From: CAWCUZ01 sp963798795
GTDB lineage: Bacteria > Acidobacteriota > Vicinamibacteria > Vicinamibacterales > SCN-69-37
Direction of reading: 5' to 3'
NCBI GenBank assembly: GCA_963798795.1
Contig: CAWCUZ010000006.1
Span: forward strand, 124,001 to 188,000
Length of the DNA: 64,000 bases
Of this stretch, positions 38,551-47,002 are shown piece by piece. Each line of letters starts with the position of its first letter. Position 1 is the first letter of the stretch. The translations under genes and the position numbers were made by a program. Below the pieces are notes generated by a model. It was given only the letters and a program-made list of their open reading frames with translations, ran no database searches and had not been told where the DNA came from.

Positions 38551-38688
38551 ACCGGCAATCGGCGATCGGCAATCTTCAATCGCGATCGGGCTATCGTCAA
38601 TCGGCCATCGGGATCGCCGCGCTTCGGACCCGACGGACCCGACGGACCTGAGGGACCTGAGGCACCTGAGGGACCCGTGGGACCTGTC
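38551..38688. repeat. Dispersed repeat, copy 1, with 9-bp minisatellite
   Basis: A block of CAATCGG/CTATCGG motifs (38551-38625) precedes seven units of GGACCYGAS (38626-38688). The same two-part structure recurs at 47003-47114, also ending directly at a TAG on the minus strand. It fills the convergent gap between the PrsW gene and the antiporter. Upstream at 38528-38546 a short degenerate GGACCTGAG stretch is present. Confidence 0.8.
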
Positions 38689-39953
38689 TACTCTCCGACG
38701 CGGTAGTGCGTGAGCACGCGCCGCACCGTGAGCCCCTGCACCAGGATCGAGAACACGACGACGCCGTAGGTGGCGGCGAGCAGATACTCGCGCGCGGGGA
38801 AGTGCGGCAGCGACAGAACCATCGCCACCGAAATGCCGCCGCGCAACCCGCACCAGGTCAGAATCGGCACGATCCCGCGAATGAACCGGCCGCGCACGCT
38901 CATCGCGATGACCGGCACACTGACCGAGAGCAGACGGGCGATCAGCGCCGCCGGAATCACGAGCAGCGCGGCCAGAAGCGGCCGCGGGCCGACGGGCAGG
39001 GCGAACACCTCCAGCCCGATCAGCAGGAACAGCAGCGCGTTCAGCACTTCATCGAGCATGCTCCAGAACGCGTCGACGTGCTCGCGGGTCGTGTCGCTCA
39101 TGGCGAACTTGCGGCCCGGGTTGCCGATCAGCAGGCCCGCCACCACGACGGCGATCGGTCCCGAGACGTGGATCCAGAACGACAGCGTGTACGTGAACAT
39201 CACGAGCGCGACCGTGATGAGCAGCTCCAGCGGATGGTCGTCCACGCTCTTGAGCGCCCGGTAGCCGACATAGCCCATGCCGAGGCCGAGCGCCACGCCG
39301 CCGACGACCTCCCGGACGAAAAACGTCAGCAGCCCGGTCGCCTCCATCCCCTCCGGGGCGCTCGCGTCCAGCGTCGCGATACCGGCGCCCGCGAGCAGGG
39401 CAAAGAACACGACGACGCCCACGCCGTCGTTGAACAGCGACTCGCCGGCAATCTGCGACTCGAGGCTCCTCGGCGCCCGCAGTTCCTTGAGCAGCCCCAT
39501 CACCGCAATGGGATCCGTCGGCGAAATCAGCGCGCCTAGCACGAAGCAGACCGACAGCGGCACGTCGGCGCCGGTCAACCGGAACGCCCACCACGACAGC
39601 GCGCCGATGATCCCGGTCGACAGCAGCACGCCCACGGTGGCCAGCGAGGCGACCGTCCACTTGTGCTCGAGCAGACCGGCCAGGTCGACATGCAGCGCGC
39701 CTGCAAACAGCAGGAAGCTCAGCATGCCGTGCATGAGAGCTTCGTTGAAGTCGATGGAGTTCAAAAGCCCGTCGACGGCCTGCCGGAGGTGGGATCCCGG
39801 AAACACGCGCTCGACCACGACGACCACGAGCGAGCTGGCCAGCGCCACGACCAGCGTGCCGCTCGTGAGCGGCAGGCGCAGCATGCGCCTGTTGATGTAC
39901 CCGGCGATCGCGGTGATCACCAGGAGCACGGCGGCGGTGTCGAACAGGCCCAT
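38688..39953 (-). CDS. CPA1-family Na+/H+ antiporter
   Basis: The 421-residue membrane protein starts MGLFDTAAVLLVITAIAGYI and has about twelve hydrophobic helices. The CPA1 ion-site motifs are visible: SVCFVLGALISPTDPIAV (TDP) and QIAGESLFNDGVGVVVFFAL (ND pair). A third helix carries LLFLLIGLEVF. It should exchange Na+ or K+ for protons across the inner membrane. There is no regulatory RCK/TrkA-C domain. Its stop abuts the minisatellite at 38688. Nothing obvious is co-transcribed downstream. Confidence 0.92.
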   Translation of the reverse strand: MGLFDTAAVLLVITAIAGYINRRMLRLPLTSGTLVVALASSLVVVVVERVFPGSHLRQAVDGLLNSIDFNEALMHGMLSFLLFAGALHVDLAGLLEHKWTVASLATVGVLLSTGIIGALSWWAFRLTGADVPLSVCFVLGALISPTDPIAVMGLLKELRAPRSLESQIAGESLFNDGVGVVVFFALLAGAGIATLDASAPEGMEATGLLTFFVREVVGGVALGLGMGYVGYRALKSVDDHPLELLITVALVMFTYTLSFWIHVSGPIAVVVAGLLIGNPGRKFAMSDTTREHVDAFWSMLDEVLNALLFLLIGLEVFALPVGPRPLLAALLVIPAALIARLLSVSVPVIAMSVRGRFIRGIVPILTWCGLRGGISVAMVLSLPHFPAREYLLAATYGVVVFSILVQGLTVRRVLTHYRVGE

Positions 39954-39970
39954 GCGATTCTTGATTCAGG

Positions 39971-40010
39971 GATTCAAGGATTCAAGGATTCAAGAATTCA
40001 AGGATTCGGG
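39971..40010. repeat. 8-bp tandem repeat overlapping a gene end
   Basis: GATTCAAG occurs three times, followed by AATTCAAG and GATTCGGG. The array crosses the TGA (39982-39984) of the serine hydrolase and supplies its last residues (ILEFLNP). Confidence 0.75.
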
Positions 40011-41415
40011 ACCACCTGATCTTCGTCGCCGGCTGATCTTGTCCGTTCTGATGCAGCACGAGCCCGGTGACGCGGCCGGCGGCGTTGCTGACGAACGTGA
40101 TCTGCGCGTCGACCTGGACGAGGAAGAACTCGGTCGAACTCTCGGCGGCGATTTCCAGTTTCGGCTGGCCCGTGGCCTGGACGAAGAACCGGTCGCCTTC
40201 GCGACTGACCGTGATGACGAACTGCGGCGTGAGCTGGTACGCGCCGACGTACTGGTCGAAGACTGCCGGGTCGAGCGTGATGGCCGTGTGCGTCGCCGGC
40301 GGCGACGGGGTCGCCAGCGGGTACCGGCTGTCGACGAGATGGCGACCGATGTCGTCGATGTCGTTCGCGGCATTCGACAGCACGGCCACGCCCACGCGCC
40401 GGTCCGGGTCGAATCCGACGAACGCGTGATAGCCACCGGTGCCGCCGTTGTGCCAGACCAGCGTCGAGCCGGTGGCCGTCAGGATGTGCCAACCGAGACC
40501 GATGGCGAGATTCGGCGTGCCTGTGTCGTGACGCGGCTGGCGCGCCAGCCGCATGGCCGACGCCAGCGGCGTGTCGACCAGACCGAGATTGGCGGCCACG
40601 AACGTCGCCAGGTCACGCGCGGTGGACCTGAGGGCACCAGCCCCGGCCAGCACGTCGAAATCCCAGTTCGCCGCGGGCGCCAGCGCCGCGGTGTGACCCT
40701 GTGCGAGGCGTTGGCGCTCCTCCGCGGTCAGAATGACGGCCGTGCTCGTCATCCGGAGCGGTGCCGTAATCCGCTCGCGCACCAGGGTGGCGTAGCCGCT
40801 CCCGGTGCGGCGCGCGAGCAGATGCCCGAGCAGACCGCCGCCGAGATTGGAGTACTGGTACTGCGCGCCGGGGTCGCGCGTCAGCGTGTACGACGACAGG
40901 AACGCGTCGAGCTTGCCGGCCGTGTAGTCCGCGTAGGGGTTCGCCACGTCCTTCGGCGCCAGGTTCGACGGCAGCCGCGGCAGGCCCGACGTCTGCGTGG
41001 CGAGGTCCTCGAGCGTGATGGAGCGGCCGCCGCGCGTGGGCGGCCGCACGGTATCCGGCAGGTACCGGCCGATTGGATCGTCCAGCGCCACCTGTCCTTT
41101 GACGGCCATGTCGGCCAGCACGGTCGTCGTGAACACCTTGGTCACCGATCCGATCTCGAAGATCGTGTCGGGCCCCACGGCATCGCCGCCGTCCTTCCTG
41201 GTGCGGCCGTAGCTGATGAATCGGGTGCCGTCGGCTCCGACGAGCGCCACCACGATGGCGACGCTCTGCCTGGCGCGGTCGATCCGGTCGGCGAGGATCG
41301 CGCGGACCTCGTCGCCGGTCGGCCCGGCGTTCTGCCCGGCCGCGTGCCCGGGCCCTGTGTTCACGATGAACGCCGAACCAAGGCCCAGGAGCGTGGCAAG
41401 GGTGCGCGCGGTCAT
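39982..41415 (-). CDS. Secreted beta-lactamase-fold serine hydrolase (AmpC/PBP4-like)
   Basis: ATG 41415 gives MTARTLATLLGLGSAFIVNT, a signal peptide. ATG 41436 is the alternative. The serine beta-lactamase motifs are FEIGSVTKVFTTTVL (SxxK), YQYSNLGGGLLGHLLA (YxN) and VWHNGGTGGYHAF (HxG in place of KTG). A C-terminal lipocalin-like domain follows (DQYVGAYQLTPQFVITVSRE). Such proteins include esterases, D-aminopeptidases and beta-lactamases, so resistance cannot be inferred. The last seven residues come from a short tandem repeat. It lies 22 bases after the lipoprotein gene and may share its transcript. Confidence 0.9.
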   Translation of the reverse strand: MTARTLATLLGLGSAFIVNTGPGHAAGQNAGPTGDEVRAILADRIDRARQSVAIVVALVGADGTRFISYGRTRKDGGDAVGPDTIFEIGSVTKVFTTTVLADMAVKGQVALDDPIGRYLPDTVRPPTRGGRSITLEDLATQTSGLPRLPSNLAPKDVANPYADYTAGKLDAFLSSYTLTRDPGAQYQYSNLGGGLLGHLLARRTGSGYATLVRERITAPLRMTSTAVILTAEERQRLAQGHTAALAPAANWDFDVLAGAGALRSTARDLATFVAANLGLVDTPLASAMRLARQPRHDTGTPNLAIGLGWHILTATGSTLVWHNGGTGGYHAFVGFDPDRRVGVAVLSNAANDIDDIGRHLVDSRYPLATPSPPATHTAITLDPAVFDQYVGAYQLTPQFVITVSREGDRFFVQATGQPKLEIAAESSTEFFLVQVDAQITFVSNAAGRVTGLVLHQNGQDQPATKIRWSRILEFLNP

Positions 41416-41437
41416 GAATGACGGACTGCGATGCACG

Positions 41438-41866
41438 TCACTCTCTGAGGACGCAGCTCTTGAGCACGACGTTCCCGGAGAGGCCCGCGCAGTAGCACTT
41501 CAGCGTAATCCGCTTCGATTCGGCTGCGGCCTTCAGGATCTTCCCGGCGTCGTCGTCGAGCAGGTTGGCGCGAACGCCGATCGTGTCCTTCTGCGCGAAC
41601 ATCACGTAGGCCGCGTCGGCGCCCGCGGCCGGCACGACGGTGGGCGCGCCGCTGATTTCGATCACCTGTTCGCGGTACTTGCGGTCGGCCGCACCGGCAT
41701 CGGCGGCGTAGTCCTTCCAGAGCACGTCGGCCGACATCTTGGCGACCGGAGACGCCGCATAGATGCGGCGATCCTGTGCGGGCCGCTCGCTGGCACAGCC
41801 GGCGAGGGCGGCGGCCCAGACCGCCAGGACCAGGAGTGGAGCGGCGCGGCGAACGTAGAGCGTCAT
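41438..41866 (-). CDS. OB-fold (tRNA_anti-like) lipoprotein
   Basis: The 142-residue protein starts MTLYVRRAAPLLVLAVWAAA and has lipobox ALAGC. The mature part has a 'ADVLWKDYAADAGAADRKYREQ' helix, the strand IEISGAPTVV, and C-terminal LKCYCAGLSGNVVLKSCVL. That order matches the OB-fold putative lipoprotein family (tRNA_anti-like), where the final 'G.C.G......L..C' strand is conserved. It is likely anchored to a membrane with an unknown binding role. It begins 11 bases downstream of the sucB stop. Confidence 0.75.
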   Translation of the reverse strand: MTLYVRRAAPLLVLAVWAAALAGCASERPAQDRRIYAASPVAKMSADVLWKDYAADAGAADRKYREQVIEISGAPTVVPAAGADAAYVMFAQKDTIGVRANLLDDDAGKILKAAAESKRITLKCYCAGLSGNVVLKSCVLRE

Positions 41867-41877
41867 GGCGTTCTCGT

Positions 41878-43083
41878 TCAGGCGAGCAGGAGCGCGCCCG
41901 GATCCTCGATGAGCTCCTTGATTCGCACGAGGAAGCGCACCGCCTCGGCGCCGTCGACGATGCGGTGATCGTAGGTCAGGGCGGTGTACATCATCGGTCG
42001 AGGCACGACCTGGCCCGACACGACCGCGGGACGCTCTTTGATCGCGTGCAGGCCGAGGATGCCCGACTGCGGCGGGTTGAGAATGGGCGTGCTCATCAGG
42101 GATCCGAACACGCCGCCGTTGGTGATCGTGAAGGTGCCGCCGCGCAGGTCGTCGAGTGCGAGCGTGCCCTCGCGCGCCTTCTCGGCGAACGTGCGGATGC
42201 CCTGCTCGATTTCCGCGAACGACATCCGGTCCGCGTCACGCAGCACCGGCACCACCAGGCCCTCGGCCGCGCCGACGGCCACGCCGATGTCGTAGTAGTG
42301 CTTGAGCACCATCTCGTCGCCCTGGATCTCGGCGTTGAGGCGCGGGATTTCACGAAGCACGGCAATCGCCGCCTTCACGAAGAACGAGGCGATGCCGAGG
42401 CTGACACCGTGCTTGTCCTTGAAGGTCTGCTTCTGCCGCTCCCGCAGCTGCATCACCGCGGTCATGTCCACCTCGTTGAAGGTGGTGAGCATGGCGGCGG
42501 TCTGCTGCGCTTCAACGAGCCGGCGCGCGATCGTCGCGCGGCGCTTCGACATGCGGATGCGCTGCTCGGGTCCCTCGGGGGCCTCGGGTCCGTCGGGGCC
42601 CTCAGGTGCCTCAGGTCCCTCGGGTCTCTTGCGGCCCACGGGTTTCCTGGGTCTGGCGAGGGTGTTCTCTACGTCGGTCTTCGTCACCCGCGGCCCGGCG
42701 GCTCTGACATCAGCAAGCTCGACGCTCTGCTCACGTGCGAGCCGCCGCGCCGACGGGGTGGCCGCCGCCTCGGTCGGACCCGAAGGACCCGAGGGACCGG
42801 AGGGACCGGACGGACCTGACGGACCCGAGGGACCTGACGGACCCGATGCCGGCTCTATCGCCCCGAGAACGTCGCCAATCTTCACGTCTTCGCCCTTGGC
42901 GTGCGCGATCTTCGCGAGCACGCCGGCCCTGGGCGCCGACACCTCGACGTCTACCTTGTCCGTCTCGAGCTCGACGAGCGGCTCGCCCACCGACACCGCG
43001 TCGCCTTCGTTCTTCAGCCACCGCGCGACGCGCGCATCCACGATCGACTCGCCCATTTCGGGCACGACGATGTTGACAGCCAT
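41878..43083 (-). CDS. sucB: 2-oxoglutarate dehydrogenase E2, dihydrolipoyllysine succinyltransferase
   Basis: The 401-residue E2 has an N-terminal lipoyl domain (VNIVVPEMGESIVDARVARW; lipoyl-Lys in ELETDKVDVEV), a peripheral-subunit-binding domain (PSARRLAREQSVELADVRAA) and the catalytic domain with TYDHRIVDGAEAVRFL. It transfers succinyl groups to CoA in the TCA cycle and lies 13 bases after sucA. The two linkers are unusual: between lipoyl and binding domains lies a run of Ser-Gly-Pro, and between binding and catalytic domains a run of Glu-Gly-Pro/Ala-Pro. Both are encoded by 9-bp repeats matching intergenic minisatellites of this window, in opposite orientations. Lpd (E3) is not nearby. 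Confidence 0.95.
   Translation of the reverse strand: MAVNIVVPEMGESIVDARVARWLKNEGDAVSVGEPLVELETDKVDVEVSAPRAGVLAKIAHAKGEDVKIGDVLGAIEPASGPSGPSGPSGPSGPSGPSGPSGPTEAAATPSARRLAREQSVELADVRAAGPRVTKTDVENTLARPRKPVGRKRPEGPEAPEGPDGPEAPEGPEQRIRMSKRRATIARRLVEAQQTAAMLTTFNEVDMTAVMQLRERQKQTFKDKHGVSLGIASFFVKAAIAVLREIPRLNAEIQGDEMVLKHYYDIGVAVGAAEGLVVPVLRDADRMSFAEIEQGIRTFAEKAREGTLALDDLRGGTFTITNGGVFGSLMSTPILNPPQSGILGLHAIKERPAVVSGQVVPRPMMYTALTYDHRIVDGAEAVRFLVRIKELIEDPGALLLA
42565..42627 (-). repeat. 9-bp repeat in sucB, second linker
   Basis: Seven units that read GGACCTGAG-like on the coding strand encode EGPEAPEGPDGPEAPEGPE. Part of the array matches the intergenic copy at 38644-38672. Confidence 0.85.
42776..42847 (+). 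repeat. 9-bp repeat in sucB, first linker (opposite orientation)
   Basis: Eight units of GGACCYGAS read on the plus strand. On the coding minus strand they give repeated Ser-Gly-Pro. The orientation is inverted relative to the second linker at 42565. Confidence 0.85.
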
Positions 43084-43096
43084 GACGGGGGTTGCC

Positions 43097-45934
43097 TCAG
43101 GCGCGCCGGCCGCTCCGGGCCGCCGTGCGCGACGGGACCTCGAGCGCCTGCGCGAGCAGGCGCTCCTGATTGCGCGCGTGGCGCGCGGCCGATCCTTCCG
43201 CCGGGCTGGAACTGCGCGGGCGCGCCAGCACCGCCAGCGTGCGGGTGCCGGCCAGGCCCTCGAGCGACGGCCGCACGAACTCCCAGGCGCCCATGTTCTC
43301 CGGCTCCTCCTGCATCCACACCACCTCGGCGAGATGCGGGTACCCTTCGATCACGCTCAGCATGTCACGAACCGGGAGCGGATAGAGCTGCTCCACGCGA
43401 CAGACCGCGACGGCGGCGGCCTCGGCCCGCTTCGGGTGCGTCTGCAGGTCGACGGCAATCTTGCCCGAACAGAAGATGAGCCGCCGCACGTCCTCCGCTC
43501 CGGCCCGCGCCGCCTCGTCGTCGATGACCTGCTGCCAGCTGCCTTCCGCGAGCGCTCGCGGAGCGGACGCCACGAACGGGTGGCGGAGCAGGCTCTTCGG
43601 CGTGAGGACGACGAGCGGGAGCGGATCGGATTCGAGAAGCGCCGCCTGGCGCCGCAGCAGATGGAAGTACTGCGCCGACGTCGTGCAGTTGGCGAGGCGC
43701 AGGTTGATGTCGGCGGCGAGTTGCAGAAACCGCTCGGGCCGGCCGCTGGCGTGATCCGGGCCCTGCCCTTCGTGTCCGTGCGGCAGCAGCAGCACGAGCG
43801 ACGGCTCCTGCCCCCACTTCGCCCGCGCCGACAGCAGAAACTCGTCGATCATCACCTGCGCGTTGTTCACGAAGTCGCCGTACTGCGCTTCCCAGATCAC
43901 GAGCCGGTCCGACGCCTGGATGCTGTAGCCGTACTCGAAGCCGACCGCCGCGTTCTCGCTGAGCGGGCTGTTGTGGATCTCGAACGCGGCCTTCGCCTGC
44001 CGCAGCGCCTGGAGCGGCGCGAAGCGGCGTCCGTTGGCGGCGTCGGACAGCATGGCATGGCGCTGGCTGAAGGTGCCGCGCTCCACGTCCTCGCCGGTGA
44101 TCCGAATGGGCGTGCCGTCGGCCAGGATCGACGCGAACGCCAGCTCCTCGGCCAGCGACCAGTCGACGGTGGTTGCATCCACGTCGTCGAAGGCGTGGCG
44201 TCGGCGCTCGCGAATCCGATCGAGCTTGCGGTTGACGGCGAACCCGTCGGGCACCGCCAGCAGCGCGTCGTTGAGCGCGTGCAGTTGGGCGATCGGCACG
44301 GCGGTGTGCGCGCGCGCCGCGGTGCCTGGGGCGGCCACCTCCGGCGTGGACTCCACGAGCGCCTTTTCCGGCTCGAGCCGATCGAGGAGCTGCTGCAGCC
44401 CGTTCAGCCGTTCCTCCATCATCGCGTCAGCCTGGAGGCGCGCGATCGCGCCTCTTGACTCGAGCGTCCTGGCCCACTGCTCGCGCACGGTCGGCTGCGC
44501 CGCGACTTTCGCGTACATCGTCGGCTGCGTGAACGCCGGCTCGTCCCCCTCGTTGTGCCCGAAGCGACGATAGCCGACCAGGTCGATGAGGACGTCGCGC
44601 CGGAACGTCGCGCGGTACGCGAACGCCAGCCGCGCGACGGCCACGCACGCCTCCGGGTCGTCGGCGTTGACGTGGAAGATCGGAATCTTGAACCCGCGCG
44701 CCAGCCCGCTCGCGTACAGCGTGCTGTAGAGGTCGTTCGTGTCGGTCGTGAAGCCGATCTGGTTGTTCGCGATGATGTGGATGGTGCCGCCGGTCGAGTA
44801 GCCGTCGAGCCGGTGCAGGTTCAGCGTCTCGGCCACGACGCCCTGGCCCGGGAAGGCCGCATCGCCGTGGATCAGGATTGGCAGCACGGCATTCGGATCG
44901 AACGTGGGCGCGCCGCCGGCGCGTGCGTCGGTGCCCGCCGCGCGCGCCATGCCTTCGAGCACGGGGTCGATCGCCTCGAGATGGCTCGGGTTGGGCGGCA
45001 TCAACGCGACCAGCCCGACCTCTTCGCCGCCGTCGACGGCGCGCGACGCCCCGAGGTGGTACTTCACGTCGCCGCTCCACGTGACGCCGATCTGCTCCTG
45101 CGCGCTCCGGACCGGGTCTTTGAACTCGGCCAGGATCTGGTCGTACGGCTTGCCGAGCACGTGCGCCATCACGTTGAGGCGGCCGCGGTGCGCCATGCCG
45201 ATGAAGACGCGACGCACGCCCGACGCCGCCGCCTCGCAGAGCACCTCGTCCAGGATCGGGACGAGCATGTCGAGGCCTTCGATCGAAAACCGCGTCTTGC
45301 CGGGAAAAGTCCGCTGCAGGAACTTCTCGAACGCCTCGACCTCGGTGAGGCGGCCGAGCAGGCGGACGGGATCGATGGGATCGTTCGGCGCGCGGAAGCG
45401 GCCGCTCTCCACGGCCTCGCGCAGCCAGCGCCGCTCTTCGGGCACGAAAATGTGCGCGATGTCGTAGCCGGCCGTCGAGCAGTACAGCTCGCGCAGCCGC
45501 TCGACGACCTCCCACATGTTCGCGGCGCCCTCCGCGACGGCGCCAACGATCAGGTTGGGGGGCAGCGCCCGGAGATCGGATTCGGTAACGCGGTGCGTCT
45601 GGAGCTCGAGCGCAGGATCCCCGATGGGCCGGCTGCCGAGCGGGTCGATCTTCGCGGCGAGGTGGCCGTAGCGGCGAATCGACTGCGCCAGGTTGACGGC
45701 GCCCATGATCGTCTGGGCATCCGGAAGGGCCGCAGGTGCCGGCCCGCCCGCAGCGCGCGCAGCGGCCGGCGCGGCAGCCCTTGCCGCCGGCGCCCCGACC
45801 TCCGGCGGCGTCCAGGTCTCGAAGAACCGCCGCGTCTCCGGATCGACGGAATGGGGGTCGCGCGTGTACTTCTCGTACAGCTCGAGGACGTACGCTTCGT
45901 TGACGCCTTGAAGATCGAATCGATCGGCAGGCAT
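43097..45934 (-). CDS. sucA: 2-oxoglutarate dehydrogenase E1 component
   Basis: The 945-residue thiamin-diphosphate enzyme starts MPADRFDLQGVNEAYVLELY. It shows the E1o N-terminal segment (RRFFETWTPP), IGMAHRGRLNVMAHVLGKPY, a ThDP site with HGDAAFPGQGVVAE and NQIGFTTD, and C-terminal VLLLPHGHEGQGPDHASGRP and WMQEEPENMGAW. It decarboxylates 2-oxoglutarate and reductively succinylates the lipoyl group of SucB. An Ala/Pro-rich insert at about 48-75 (AAPAAARAAGGPAPAALP) links the E2-binding end to the body. A dyad TTCGAT-CTT-ATCGAA lies nine bases before the start. It forms an operon with sucB. Confidence 0.96.
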   Translation of the reverse strand: MPADRFDLQGVNEAYVLELYEKYTRDPHSVDPETRRFFETWTPPEVGAPAARAAAPAAARAAGGPAPAALPDAQTIMGAVNLAQSIRRYGHLAAKIDPLGSRPIGDPALELQTHRVTESDLRALPPNLIVGAVAEGAANMWEVVERLRELYCSTAGYDIAHIFVPEERRWLREAVESGRFRAPNDPIDPVRLLGRLTEVEAFEKFLQRTFPGKTRFSIEGLDMLVPILDEVLCEAAASGVRRVFIGMAHRGRLNVMAHVLGKPYDQILAEFKDPVRSAQEQIGVTWSGDVKYHLGASRAVDGGEEVGLVALMPPNPSHLEAIDPVLEGMARAAGTDARAGGAPTFDPNAVLPILIHGDAAFPGQGVVAETLNLHRLDGYSTGGTIHIIANNQIGFTTDTNDLYSTLYASGLARGFKIPIFHVNADDPEACVAVARLAFAYRATFRRDVLIDLVGYRRFGHNEGDEPAFTQPTMYAKVAAQPTVREQWARTLESRGAIARLQADAMMEERLNGLQQLLDRLEPEKALVESTPEVAAPGTAARAHTAVPIAQLHALNDALLAVPDGFAVNRKLDRIRERRRHAFDDVDATTVDWSLAEELAFASILADGTPIRITGEDVERGTFSQRHAMLSDAANGRRFAPLQALRQAKAAFEIHNSPLSENAAVGFEYGYSIQASDRLVIWEAQYGDFVNNAQVMIDEFLLSARAKWGQEPSLVLLLPHGHEGQGPDHASGRPERFLQLAADINLRLANCTTSAQYFHLLRRQAALLESDPLPLVVLTPKSLLRHPFVASAPRALAEGSWQQVIDDEAARAGAEDVRRLIFCSGKIAVDLQTHPKRAEAAAVAVCRVEQLYPLPVRDMLSVIEGYPHLAEVVWMQEEPENMGAWEFVRPSLEGLAGTRTLAVLARPRSSSPAEGSAARHARNQERLLAQALEVPSRTAARSGRRA

Positions 45935-45942
45935 GGCCCGGT

Positions 45943-45957
45943 TTCGATCTTATCGAA
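45943..45957. promoter_or_regulatory. Inverted repeat upstream of sucA
   Basis: TTCGAT-CTT-ATCGAA is a perfect 6-3-6 dyad 8 bases before the sucA ATG. On the minus strand it also contains TAAGAT, a weak -10 match. It may be an operator; the cognate regulator is unknown. Confidence 0.35.
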
Positions 45958-45981
45958 CGCGAGACCGGCCCAGCCAGACGA

Positions 45982-46221
45982 TCATTTGGGGACCAGCCCG
46001 CGATAGCGCGCCGCCTCGGCCGGCTTGTGCCACTGATCGTACAGCGCCACGACACGCGAGAGCGCCTCGGCCGTGAACGGGCTGCGGGGACCGGCGGCGG
46101 CGTTCAACGCCTCGTAGCTGGAAACGAGCAGCGGTTCCGCGTCCGCGAACCGTCCTTCGGCCGTGAGGCACTCGCCGAGGTAGCTTTCCGTGCGCGCGAC
46201 GATGAGGTCCCAGGGGCCCAA
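45982..46221 (-). pseudogene. C-terminal TPR fragment of a kinase-TPR protein
   Basis: The frame reads PWDLIVARTESYLGECLTAE, GRFADAEPLLVSSYEAL and PFTAEALSRVVALYDQWHKP, ending AARYRGLVPK. These are the last two tetratricopeptide units common at the end of acidobacterial Ser/Thr kinase-TPR proteins ('RF.EAEPLLL..Y.AL' and 'LV.LYEAWG.P..AA.YR'). The kinase, membrane helix and other TPRs are absent upstream, where a truncated ADOP begins. The fragment is probably not functional. Confidence 0.65.
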
Positions 46222-46272
46222 CGCCCAACCACGAGGACGCCGCCAGGCGGGATGCCCCGGGACCGATGCAAC

Positions 46273-46590
46273 CTATTCGTGGCGCAGCGCCTGCACGAGG
46301 TCCAGTCGGGCGGCGCGGCGGGCGGGGAGAACGGCGGCGGTGAGCATCGCGAACGTGAGCGCCCCGGCGGCGGCGATGGTGCCGGCCGTGTCGACGGGAG
46401 CGATGCCCGTGAAGATCGAGCGGACCACCGGGAGCGAATCCATCACGCTGAGAGACGCAGTCGTGAGGCGATCCGGATCGATCGGATCCTGCGCCGCGAT
46501 CTCCTCGACGCCGCCCGCCTCGTCGAGCGCTTGTTCCGCCCGATGCCGACGCGCAAGGTTGCGCCGGAGCGCGCGCAACTTCGTGACCAT
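46273..46590 (-). pseudogene. ADOP permease remnant with internal deletion
   Basis: This 105-residue frame joins an ADOP N-terminus (VTKLRALRRNLARRHRAEQALDE) to an ADOP C-terminus (AVLPARRAARLDLVQALRHE, preceded by a last-helix segment GTIAAAGALTFAMLTAAV). Some 700 residues between them, covering both FtsX halves and the periplasmic domains, are missing. It starts six bases after the stop of an intact PadR gene, the normal cassette order. It cannot form a permease. Confidence 0.75.
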
Positions 46591-46596
46591 CGGCGC

Positions 46597-46938
46597 TCAG
46601 CGGGACTGCAGCGCCGCGCGCATGGCGGCGGCGACGCGCGTCCAGTCCGCGCTTTCGACCGCGAGCTGCCGCCGTCCGGCGGCTGTCAACCGGTAGTACT
46701 TCGCCCGGCGATGGTTCTCGGACTCCCCCCACGACGAGACGAGCCAGCCCCGTTCCTCCAGCCGGTGGAGAGCGGGGAACAGCGACCCGGGCGTCACCTT
46801 GAAGGTGCCGTTGGTGATCGCCTCGATCCGGCGCGCCGCACCAAGACCGTGCAGCGGCTGCAGGCTGAGGGCCTTGAGGATGAGCAGGTCGAGCGTGCCC
46901 TGCAGGAGTGGTGTCTGTACCGGCTTCGTATCGGACAT
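46597..46938 (-). CDS. PadR-family transcriptional regulator
   Basis: The 113-residue protein starts MSDTKPVQTPLLQGTLDLLI. It has the PadR signature LKALSLQPLHGLGAARRIEA, then VTPGSLFPALHRLEERGWLV and wing NHRRAKYYRLTAAGRRQL. It is closest in type to the PadR at 62280 (same 'LLQGTLDLLILK' start). Its partner permease downstream is deleted, so it may now regulate only itself or act elsewhere. The promoter TTGACA-17-TATCGT lies just upstream. Confidence 0.9.
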   Translation of the reverse strand: MSDTKPVQTPLLQGTLDLLILKALSLQPLHGLGAARRIEAITNGTFKVTPGSLFPALHRLEERGWLVSSWGESENHRRAKYYRLTAAGRRQLAVESADWTRVAAAMRAALQSR

Positions 46939-46947
46939 CGATAGGAG

Positions 46948-46976
46948 ACGATAGCGCCACTCATATCGGATGTCAA
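46948..46976 (-). promoter_or_regulatory. Promoter with dyad upstream of padR
   Basis: On the minus strand TTGACA (46971-46976) and TATCGT (46948-46953) are separated by 17 bases. CGATA and TATCG form an inverted repeat between and over them, which would suit PadR repression. Confidence 0.5.
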
Positions 46977-47002
46977 TAGGAGGGCTCGAGGGACCCGGTC
47001 CG

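Noticed and set aside
41415..41436. Serine hydrolase as a resistance beta-lactamase
   Set aside because: The HNGG third motif and the lipocalin-like tail fit general class C-type hydrolases, so substrate cannot be called.
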